DNA of 64,000 nt from Oscillospiraceae bacterium. GTDB taxonomy: Bacteria; Bacillota; Clostridia; Oscillospirales; Ruminococcaceae. The stretch lies in assembly GCA_022800935.1 (NCBI GenBank), contig JAAWRH010000004.1:1-64000 (forward strand). The letters run 5' to 3'. Shown piece by piece: positions 41,524 through 48,271 of the stretch. Every line of letters starts with the position of its first letter. Positions within the stretch are counted from its first letter, which is position 1. Below the pieces are notes generated by a model. It made no database searches. It saw only the letters and a list, made by a program, of their open reading frames with translations, and was not told the DNA's origin. A program made the position numbers and the translations under genes.

Positions 41524-42189
41524 TTACAAATCAGTCAGTATGTACTCCCCAATCTCTGAGGGCGTTTGGGCCAGATGCTTCGCCCCGGCTTCGGTCAGCT
41601 CCTCTCGGCTGCCGTAGCCGTACAGAGCCCCCAGGGGGTAGGTCCCGGTTTTCACCGCGCCTATCATATCGTGCTTGCGGTCGCCTACCATGACGGCGCT
41701 TTCCGGCGGCTCCCCGATGTGGGACAGCGCCCACCGTATCACCTCCGCCTTATCGGTGCGGGTTCCGTCCAGCTCGCTGCCCGCCACAAAGTCAAAATAC
41801 CGGGCAATGTGGAAGTGCTCCAGAATCCGGTTGGCGAACACGGTGGGCTTGGAGGTGGCGACAGCCAGCTTTAGGCCGCCCTCTTTCAGGGCTTGGAGCA
41901 TCTCTTCGATACCGGGGTAAATCTTGTTTTCAAATATCCCGGTTTTGGAGAAGTATTCCCGGTAGGTCTCCACCGCCAGCAGCGCGTCCAGCTGAGAAAA
42001 GCCGTAAAGCCTGACAAAGGATTCCAGCAGGGGAGGACCGATTACCTGCCGCAGCTTGTTCTGGTCCGTTTCCTCAATGCCAAACCGCCGGAGGGCATGG
42101 CGGAAGGAGCGGGTGATGCCCTCCTCCGGGTCGGTGAGGGTGCCGTCTAAGTCGAATAAAACGGCATGATAGAGCTTTGTCTGTTTCAT
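41524..42189 (-). CDS. HAD-superfamily phosphatase (phosphoglycolate/5'-nucleotidase type)
   Basis: 221 residues. HAD motif I FDLDGTLTDPEEG (nucleophile in DLD), motif II VATSKPT (Ser/Thr), motif III Lys near GTRTDKAEV and motif IV MVGDRKHDMIGA. Helical cap of the C1 type between motifs I and II. Substrate is a small phosphate such as phosphoglycolate, a sugar phosphate or a nucleotide. First gene of a two-gene minus-strand unit. Confidence 0.88.
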   Translation of the reverse strand: MKQTKLYHAVLFDLDGTLTDPEEGITRSFRHALRRFGIEETDQNKLRQVIGPPLLESFVRLYGFSQLDALLAVETYREYFSKTGIFENKIYPGIEEMLQALKEGGLKLAVATSKPTVFANRILEHFHIARYFDFVAGSELDGTRTDKAEVIRWALSHIGEPPESAVMVGDRKHDMIGAVKTGTYPLGALYGYGSREELTEAGAKHLAQTPSEIGEYILTDL

Positions 42190-42382
42190 TGTGCAACCCC
42201 ATCCTTTTTTGATGATTGATGATTATAGTAGTTCATAATTTTTTTCAGATTAAATACATTTCCCGCCAATTTTGCCAGCTTCCGCGAATGGAGGAAGACA
42301 AAGGCAGCCATACTATATCCAGGCTGACCGTTTTGACTGTTGGCGGCCGGCCGTATCCCAAGGGAATGGATGTGTAATACCT

Positions 42383-42817
42383 TTGAAGCGTAGGATATAC
42401 TTTGGTGAAGCTGTCAGCCTCTTTTGCATCGGCGGCCTTGGATATGTGATATTGGAGATACTCTGGCGGGGGTTCAGCCATTGGACTATGTTCGCCACCG
42501 GGGGGCTCTGCGTGGTCCTCGTCTGTGAGATGGACCGCAGGTGCCGCCAGCGGAGGACCGCATTTCTGCTGCGGTGCGTGTACGGGGCGCTGATTATCAC
42601 CGCCGTGGAATTTTCAGTGGGCTGTATCGTCAACCTGTGGCTGCAATGGGACATCTGGGATTATTCCCGCCTGCCGCTGAACCTTCTGGGCCAGGTGAGC
42701 CTGCCCTTTACCGCCGCCTGGATGTTCCTTTCCGCCCCTGTGATGGGGGTAGGGGAATTGGTCCGGCGGGCCTGGGGAGATTCCCCGCCCTCCAGGCCCG
42801 CCCTTTACCGGGGGTGA
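42383..42817 (+). CDS. Membrane protein, CmpB-like (putative ABC transporter permease family)
   Basis: 144 residues from TTG 42383 (KRRIYFGEAVSLFCIGGLGY); the start is uncertain and an earlier in-frame TTG at 42272 exists with no ribosome site. Four membrane segments. VILEILWRGFSHWTMFATGG and NLWLQWDIWDYSRLPLNLLG are typical of the ABC_trans_CmpB family, often named putative ABC permease though the transport role is unproven. A lone gene facing converging neighbours. Confidence 0.7.
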   Translation: MKRRIYFGEAVSLFCIGGLGYVILEILWRGFSHWTMFATGGLCVVLVCEMDRRCRQRRTAFLLRCVYGALIITAVEFSVGCIVNLWLQWDIWDYSRLPLNLLGQVSLPFTAAWMFLSAPVMGVGELVRRAWGDSPPSRPALYRG

Positions 42818-42848
42818 AAAAGGCCCCCGAAAGCAGCTTCGAGGGCCT
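42816..42848 (-). terminator. Terminator of the DUF624 gene
   Basis: Minus-strand AGGCCC-T-CGAAGC / GCTTTCG-GGGCC stem followed by TTTTT. Confidence 0.75.
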
Positions 42849-42858
42849 GTCCGGCACA

Positions 42859-43746
42859 TTATGACGGGGAATTGGCGGTTCCCGATTCCTCGTCCTCCCC
42901 TTCGGGGATGAGCTGTTCGTCGCTGAATACGGCCTCCTCCTCGGCCCCTTCATCCTCCGGGCGGTAGCCGGGGCGCTCCTCCGGATGGGCCGCGTAGTAG
43001 GGCTCCACAATGTACTTCTCCAGGTACTGGAAAGAATTGAAGCAGGTGATCATGGAGATAGTGGAAAAGCCCACCGGGACCAGGAAAAGCAGGGTGTAGG
43101 GGAAGAACCACAGGGACAGGAACACCAGAATGCCGCAGAAGAACACAGTCAGCAGATTGGTTTTAAAGCCCAGGATGGCAAAGCGGAAGGCGTTGCTGAT
43201 AATGGCCCGCAGGCTCAGGTTGACGGTGACAATCTGGAGATAAACGTAACAGTTCATAAAGGAGAACAGCAGCGCCGCGGCGATGGTCAGCCCCAGCAGC
43301 GCGTAATACATCAGGCCCCTGCCCAGCAGCCCCAGATAGCTGATGAGGGCAAAGATAATCAGGGTAAAGATAACCGAAAAGATTGCTCCATAGGCCAGGG
43401 ACTGGCGGAAGTTGCTTTTAAAGGCATCCCAGAAATCGGAGAACATGAAAACCGGCTGCTCCCGCGACAGATTTTTAACTACATAGGTCATCCCGGCCAT
43501 GGGCGGCCCCACCAGGACCAGGGGAAGGGTGAGGTAGAGCAAAAGGCTGTTGGAGGGGATGAAAAAGACCGCCAGAAAGATTGCCGGAAGGCAGAACAGC
43601 AGAAACAGCAGATTGACGCTCACCAGCTTGGAGAGCTTGCGGAAATACAGCTCAAAGAATTGGAAAAAACGCTTTTTCTGCGGCGCGTCCTTGGAGACGC
43701 CGGGGCCTTCCTTTGTAAAATCAAAAAAGCCAAAAAAACCTGCCAA
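42859..43746 (-). CDS. DUF624 (YesL-like) membrane protein
   Basis: 295 residues from TTG 43746 (LAGFFGFFDFTKEGPGVSKD); GGAG lies about 9 nt upstream and no ATG gives the conserved start. Six membrane segments, with FFELYFRKLSKLVSVNLLFL and GPPMAGMTYVVKNLSREQPV typical of DUF624/YesL, often linked to carbohydrate uptake loci. The C-terminus is an acidic cytoplasmic tail. The role is unknown; it lies downstream of a SpoIIM-like gene. Confidence 0.8.
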   Translation of the reverse strand: MAGFFGFFDFTKEGPGVSKDAPQKKRFFQFFELYFRKLSKLVSVNLLFLLFCLPAIFLAVFFIPSNSLLLYLTLPLVLVGPPMAGMTYVVKNLSREQPVFMFSDFWDAFKSNFRQSLAYGAIFSVIFTLIIFALISYLGLLGRGLMYYALLGLTIAAALLFSFMNCYVYLQIVTVNLSLRAIISNAFRFAILGFKTNLLTVFFCGILVFLSLWFFPYTLLFLVPVGFSTISMITCFNSFQYLEKYIVEPYYAAHPEERPGYRPEDEGAEEEAVFSDEQLIPEGEDEESGTANSPS

Positions 43747-43789
43747 CGAAAACAACTCCTTGTTTTTAAAAGATGCTGTATGCTCCTTC

Positions 43790-44410
43790 CTACATCCACC
43801 AGGTGGAAAGCAGAGCGTCCAGCCCTGCAAAGACGGTCGAGAGCGCTGTAAACAGCAGAAAGAGAAGCCGGTAGCTCCTGGACTCCCGCCGGGCCTTTTC
43901 ACCGGTGAGAACAGCGGCCTGAGACTGATACCTCCAGACCGTATTGGCCGCCCAAATCAGAAGGACTGTCTGGCAAAGAGCGACCGGCGTCACCACCTTT
44001 GCCATGAAGGGGAAGGCGTCCCAGCCCGCCTGATAATAGATTCCCGCCGCTGAAAGTCCGCTCCCCAGTCCCCGGAACCATATCAGCGGAAGGACAAGCC
44101 ATTTTCCGCCGCGGATGAGCCCCATCAGGGAGAACAGTCCAATATACCAGAATATGGAGAGAAAGGAGGAGAAAAAAATCTCCCGGAAGCTTCCGTAGAT
44201 TCGGCTGGAGAGAAACGCCTCGCTGACTTGTCCCACAAGGTCAAGGGTTTCCAGGTTTTCCTGAGAGGAATCGGTTAAGAAAAGAAAGCATACGCCCATA
44301 GATAAGCCTAATATATATAATATCGCAAAAAGGAGCGTTTGCCAATTCCTTTTCACATAAAATTTACAATAAACCCGGAAAAACCTTTTGTTTTTTGTTG
44401 TTCCCTGCAT
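43790..44410 (-). CDS. SpoIIM-like (stage II sporulation protein M) membrane protein
   Basis: About 206 residues from ATG 44410, 9 nt after GGAG; an ATG at 44425 is also possible. Five or so membrane segments, with SSFLSIFWYIGLFSLMGLIR and IWFRGLGSGLSAAGIYYQAG resembling SpoIIM/DUF95. SpoIIM is part of the forespore engulfment machine with SpoIID and SpoIIP, neither of which is here. Call by pattern only, moderate. Upstream CATATAAAT (near 44505-44513) could be a sporulation-sigma -10, weak. Confidence 0.45.
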   Translation of the reverse strand: MQGTTKNKRFFRVYCKFYVKRNWQTLLFAILYILGLSMGVCFLFLTDSSQENLETLDLVGQVSEAFLSSRIYGSFREIFFSSFLSIFWYIGLFSLMGLIRGGKWLVLPLIWFRGLGSGLSAAGIYYQAGWDAFPFMAKVVTPVALCQTVLLIWAANTVWRYQSQAAVLTGEKARRESRSYRLLFLLFTALSTVFAGLDALLSTWWM

Positions 44411-44544
44411 TTTTTTCAGCTCCATTCTGTTTTTTCAATGGCGTTATACGATTTTCGGAGGAGTTGAGGGGATACAAAGCGCTTGTCCCCTGATATCCCT
44501 ATTTATATGCAGGAGTGGCAGGGTGTATCCATCCGAATAAAGCC

Positions 44545-44579
44545 AAAAAGGGTCCCGGCCTCGCTGGAAGACCGGGACC
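44545..44579 (-). terminator. Terminator of the sigma/anti-sigma operon
   Basis: Minus-strand GGTCCCGG / CCGGGACC stem then CTTTTTGG. Confidence 0.8.
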
Positions 44580-44605
44580 GAAACAGTTGGCAGAGCTTGG
44601 AACCG

Positions 44606-46342
44606 CTAACCTTCCAAATCCTTTTGGTGCTTCAGAATATCTCCGGTGTATGCGTCAATCTCGTATTCGTATTCATAAGCTCCGCTTTCAAATTCCATTT
44701 TATAGACCATGCGCCCATCGTCGCTGTCCAGCTCACACTCATATTTCCGAATATTCCCTTCATCCACACCGGCGTGGGACAGCGCAATGGATTTCGCCCT
44801 GCCCTCTCCGATATAGGAGGTGTTTGAAGCAGCGGAAGAAACAGGGATACCTTCCCGCTGCTCCTGTTCATATTTTATTACCTCGCCAGTAAATGCGCTG
44901 ATGTCATAATCGTATTCAGTGCTGCCGGAGTAAAACTCTATCTCGTAGTGGGCGTCCCTGTCGTCCCGGTCCAGCTTGCACCGGTAGCCCTGGATATCGC
45001 CTTCCGCAACGCCCGCATGGGTCAGGGCGGCGGCTTTGGCGGTGGCTTCACCGATATAACTGGTTCCGCTGCCGGAGGGGGCGGAAGAGGAATGATGTCC
45101 ATTCTCCGCTTCGCGCTTTATATCCAATATCTCACCTGTGACCGCGTCAATATCGTACTCGTATTCATAGATGTCTGCGTAAAATTCTATCTCATAGTGA
45201 ACTACTCTGCCGTCCTGGTCCAGCTTGCACCGGTAGCCCTGGATATCGCCTTCCGCAACGCCCGCATGGGTCAGGGCGGCGGCTTTGGCGGCGGCTTCGC
45301 TGATATAGGTTCCGCTGCCGGAGGAGGCGGGAGAAACGGAGGAAGAGGAACGATGTTCATCCTCGGCCTCCCGTTTCATTTCCAGGACATCCCCGGTCAG
45401 GGCGTCGATGTCGTATTCGTATTCATAGCCGCCTGCATAGAACTCTATCTCGTAGACCATCTTCCCGTGTTCATAATCCAGCTTGGTTTCGGTCAGGAGG
45501 ATATCCTGGGGCGTCAATCCGGCGTGAGTGAGGGCGGCCTGACGGGCGCTTTCCTCACCGATATACGCCTTCTCGCTGGCCGAACCGGTGGAGTTCAGAT
45601 TTTCACGGACGGCTGCTGTTCCGGTCAGAAGGTTCAGCTCGTTGATGGATAGGGGGACCAGGTCCTCAAATTGGTACAGGCCATTGCCGGAAACCAACTG
45701 CTGAATCAGCTGGGCTTTGCCCTCGGTGATTCCATAGCGGTCCGCCAGCTCCCGGACCTGCGCGTTGTGGGAGATGGTTTGGCTCAGGACCGCGCCGCGG
45801 AAGGTATCCGTCTGGAGCAGGCCGTCTATCTCCGCCGTCAGCTTTTGCTGGAGCAGCGTCCCGCGGGCTGGATCGCTGCCGTCCACGCTGACCAGGATGG
45901 AGTTGGACGCCTCGTTGAGGTATCCGCCGCGAAGCATGGAGCCTATCAGGGCGTTGACCGTCACTTCAAGGTCACTTCCCTTAAAATCCATGTTTCCCAC
46001 AATTTTTTTGGCGTCCTCGTTGCGGGGGAGGACGGAGAGAACCTTTTCCTTTTGGTTGACGGTGATTTCTATGCTGGGGTTTACATCCAGGGAAATGGTG
46101 GCGGCTATGTCATGGTTGACCTTGTAAAGCATCCCCAGGCCCGTTCCGCCTGCAAGGAGAGCGAACGCCGCCGCGATGCCCGCGGCCCATCTGGTCCAGC
46201 TTTTCTTTTTGGAGTTTTTCATTTCTGACATTTCAAACACCTTACCTTCCTGTCCTTCGCAATCCGAGAGGACTGATTCCAATACATTGGGAACGATATG
46301 GGAAAACGCCTGATTCACCTTTTGTTCCATTTTCTTCTTCAT
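44606..46342 (-). CDS. Membrane anti-sigma factor, RsgI-like, with four PepSY repeats
   Basis: 578 residues. A cytoplasmic, charged N-terminus (about 1-48), one membrane helix (about 51-74), then an RsgI-type extracellular domain with D86-V-N-P-S-I-E92 (in RsgI proteins the N-P bond of this motif can self-cleave), followed by four PepSY domains (about 260-325, 346-411, 429-492, 510-575), each with ALTHAG, (E/Y)IEFY and YEYDIDAxTGE. Ser/Gly linkers join them. The upstream gene, 21 bp away, is an ECF-type sigma, so it is the likely partner. It may sense peptides, proteases or wall state. Start ATG 46342 behind AAAGGAGG. Confidence 0.85.
   Translation of the reverse strand: MKKKMEQKVNQAFSHIVPNVLESVLSDCEGQEGKVFEMSEMKNSKKKSWTRWAAGIAAAFALLAGGTGLGMLYKVNHDIAATISLDVNPSIEITVNQKEKVLSVLPRNEDAKKIVGNMDFKGSDLEVTVNALIGSMLRGGYLNEASNSILVSVDGSDPARGTLLQQKLTAEIDGLLQTDTFRGAVLSQTISHNAQVRELADRYGITEGKAQLIQQLVSGNGLYQFEDLVPLSINELNLLTGTAAVRENLNSTGSASEKAYIGEESARQAALTHAGLTPQDILLTETKLDYEHGKMVYEIEFYAGGYEYEYDIDALTGDVLEMKREAEDEHRSSSSVSPASSGSGTYISEAAAKAAALTHAGVAEGDIQGYRCKLDQDGRVVHYEIEFYADIYEYEYDIDAVTGEILDIKREAENGHHSSSAPSGSGTSYIGEATAKAAALTHAGVAEGDIQGYRCKLDRDDRDAHYEIEFYSGSTEYDYDISAFTGEVIKYEQEQREGIPVSSAASNTSYIGEGRAKSIALSHAGVDEGNIRKYECELDSDDGRMVYKMEFESGAYEYEYEIDAYTGDILKHQKDLEG
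44968..45057. repeat. Direct repeat copy 1 inside the PepSY gene
   Basis: About 90 bp, nearly identical to 45217-45306 (about three differences), 249 bp apart, thus in frame. Codes for the ALTHAG to CKLD part of PepSY repeat 3. Confidence 0.85.
45217..45306. repeat. Direct repeat copy 2 inside the PepSY gene
   Basis: Partner of 44968-45057; codes for the same part of PepSY repeat 2. Points to a recent in-frame duplication. Confidence 0.85.
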
Positions 46343-46363
46343 TCGGCTGTCCTCCTTTATTCC

Positions 46364-46912
46364 TCATTCCTGAAGACTGCGGCGTAATTTTTTGATGGCC
46401 CGGCTGTATTTGGAAAGAACCGTAGACAGGGGCAAGGACATAAACTGCGCGATTTCCCTGTGCCGGAAGCCGGAAACAGCGTGCAGGAGCACGATCTGAC
46501 ATTCCTCGTCCGTCAGCCGGAGCAGGCATTCCCGCAAAAGCAGCTTTTCCTCGGTGGAGACTGCCTCCGGAGGGCTTTCCCAGACAGAAGACAGGTCCTC
46601 CGCGGCGTGCCTGCGCTCTCTCAGCTTTTTCAGGCAGCAGTTGCGGGCGATGGTCATAATCCACGCCATGGGCTTGTCTGCGAAGCGGTAGCTTCCGGCA
46701 GCCATGTAGGCGCTGATGAAGGTGTCGTGCAGGACATCCTCCGCGTCCTGGCGGTTCTTCAGGAGGGAAAGGGCAAAGCCATACACTGCCGGGCTGGCAG
46801 CCAGGTACAGGTCCGCAAGGGCTTCCTTGTTCCCGGTCTGCATTCCAGCCAGACAGTTTTCCAAATACGCCTTATCAAGGCCCGATGGACATGCCGGAGA
46901 ATCAGTACGCAT
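46364..46912 (-). CDS. RNA polymerase sigma factor, ECF type
   Basis: 182 residues from ATG 46912 behind GAAGGGAG. Region 2 (about 30-100: ALADLYLAASPAVYGFALSL, DAEDVLHDTFISAYMAAGSY) and region 4 (about 120-180: LTDEECQIVLLHAVSGFRHR, EIAQFMSLPLSTVLSKYSRA). Regions 1 and 3 are absent, typical for ECF sigmas. The membrane anti-sigma follows 21 bp downstream. Its target promoters cannot be read from this window. Confidence 0.93.
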   Translation of the reverse strand: MRTDSPACPSGLDKAYLENCLAGMQTGNKEALADLYLAASPAVYGFALSLLKNRQDAEDVLHDTFISAYMAAGSYRFADKPMAWIMTIARNCCLKKLRERRHAAEDLSSVWESPPEAVSTEEKLLLRECLLRLTDEECQIVLLHAVSGFRHREIAQFMSLPLSTVLSKYSRAIKKLRRSLQE

Positions 46913-47006
46913 CTTCCACTTCTCCCTTCTACCTTTATTAATCCATTGGAAGGCGGTTTTATTGCATTGCGTCAAAAAAATTTTTCAAGCGGACGCACAA
47001 TAAGGA

Positions 47007-47033
47007 AAAGGCTTGAGAAAACTCAAACCTTTT
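47007..47033 (-). terminator. Terminator of the chromate transporter pair
   Basis: Minus-strand AAAGGTTTGAG / CTCAAGCCTTT (one G-U) with TTTT loop, then TTCC. Confidence 0.7.
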
Positions 47034-47043
47034 TGCAATGCCG

Positions 47044-47607
47044 CTACAGCTGGAACACGATGCCCGCCGCGGCCGCGATGAGTATGATAAAGACCGGGTG
47101 CCATTTAACCTTTTTATTCAGTATAAACAACGCCGCAAAGAGAACAATGTTTTTCCACTGGAACAGGTTCAGAAGATTGCGGGTCTCCAAAAAGGGCTCG
47201 ATTGCCAATAGGGTGATGCGGTAAATTTCAAAGGCGGCGGCGGCGATCAGGCCGGTGACAGCCGGACGCAGGCCGTAAAAGGCGCTTTTGACATAAAAGC
47301 TCTCGCTGAAGCGCTTCAGGAAAGAGGCGACAATCATAATGACAATCACGGAGGGGAGGACCAATGCGGTTGTGGTGATAACCGCGCCCAATACGCCCGC
47401 TGTGTGGAAGCCCACATAGGTGGCCATATTGATGCCGATAGGGCCGGGGGTGGACTCCGAAACCGCGATCATGTCGGCCAGGTCGCTGCGGGTGAACCAG
47501 TCGTACTTATCCGCCATGTTGTACAGAAAGGGGAGGGTGGCAAGGCCGCCGCCGATGGCGAACAGACCGGTTTTGAAAAACTCAAGGAACATGAGCAGGA
47601 GGGTCAT
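47044..47607 (-). CDS. Chromate transporter (CHR), half 2
   Basis: 187 residues with five or six membrane segments. CHR-family blocks: FFKTGLFAIGGGLATLPFLY, VSESTPGPIGINMATYVGF and the C-terminal KWHPVFIILIAAAAGIV. Short CHR proteins work as pairs; its start overlaps the stop of the upstream half by 4 bp. The substrate may be chromate or another oxyanion. Confidence 0.88.
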   Translation of the reverse strand: MTLLLMFLEFFKTGLFAIGGGLATLPFLYNMADKYDWFTRSDLADMIAVSESTPGPIGINMATYVGFHTAGVLGAVITTTALVLPSVIVIMIVASFLKRFSESFYVKSAFYGLRPAVTGLIAAAAFEIYRITLLAIEPFLETRNLLNLFQWKNIVLFAALFILNKKVKWHPVFIILIAAAAGIVFQL

Positions 47608-48158
47608 TGCGCCTTACCCCCTTTCCGTTTTTCCAGTGTTTTGACAGCGATTCCCAGCAGAATGGCCGCGATTACAATGTAGACCGGGGAGAGGCCCAGC
47701 AGCACCTGAACGACAAAGGTGCCGATGCAGATGGCGATTCCCAGTTTATCCTTGACGCCGGTTTTCCACAGCTTGATGATTGCCGTTGTCACCAGTACCG
47801 CCACGGCGACGCGGATCCCCCCAAAGGCGTGCTGCACAACGGGAAGGTCCGCGAAGTTTTGAAGACATGCCGCAATGATGGAAATGATGACGATAGAAGG
47901 GAAGATAACCCCGGCTGTCGCAGCAATTCCCCCGATCACGCCCCGCTGCTTATATCCGATAAAGGTGGCGGTGTTGACCGCAATGATTCCGGGGGTACAC
48001 TGCCCCACGGCGTAATAATCCATGACCTCCTCATTGGTGGCCCATTTGCGCTTTTCGACGACCTCCTGCTGGATCATGGGCAGCATGGCATAGCCGCCCC
48101 CAAAGGTCAGCCCGCCGATGCGGCAGAAGGTCAGAAACAGGTCCGCTAGCTCTTTCAT
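47604..48158 (-). CDS. Chromate transporter (CHR), half 1
   Basis: 184 residues; CRIGGLTFGGGYAMLPMIQQ, YYAVGQCTPGIIAVNTATFI and LSPVYIVIAAILLGI are typical for the short CHR half. Start ATG 48158, preceded by AAAGGGT. A promoter and a palindromic operator lie upstream, so the pair is probably under a dedicated regulator not seen here. Confidence 0.88.
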   Translation of the reverse strand: MKELADLFLTFCRIGGLTFGGGYAMLPMIQQEVVEKRKWATNEEVMDYYAVGQCTPGIIAVNTATFIGYKQRGVIGGIAATAGVIFPSIVIISIIAACLQNFADLPVVQHAFGGIRVAVAVLVTTAIIKLWKTGVKDKLGIAICIGTFVVQVLLGLSPVYIVIAAILLGIAVKTLEKRKGGKAQ

Positions 48159-48186
48159 AGACTCTGATCATACCCTTTCGTTTGTT

Positions 48187-48213
48187 ATTAGTATTCCTAA
48201 AAAGAATACTAAT
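48187..48213. promoter_or_regulatory. Operator-like dyad of the chr genes
   Basis: ATTAGTATTC-7-GAATACTAAT, perfect 10-bp arms, directly downstream of the promoter, in a position to block transcription. Confidence 0.65.
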
Positions 48214-48215
48214 AT

Positions 48216-48244
48216 ATTATACCATATCTTTATGGAAAATTCAA
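48216..48244 (-). promoter_or_regulatory. Promoter of the chr genes
   Basis: Minus strand TTGAAT, 17-bp spacer, TATAAT. Confidence 0.75.
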
Positions 48245-48271
48245 TGGGGTTTGGGGAAAATTTGGGAACCG

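Noticed and set aside
42290-42379. 30-codon frame MEEDKGSHTISRL and on
   Set aside because: No ribosome site and no similarity I know; it lies in the gap before the CmpB-like gene.
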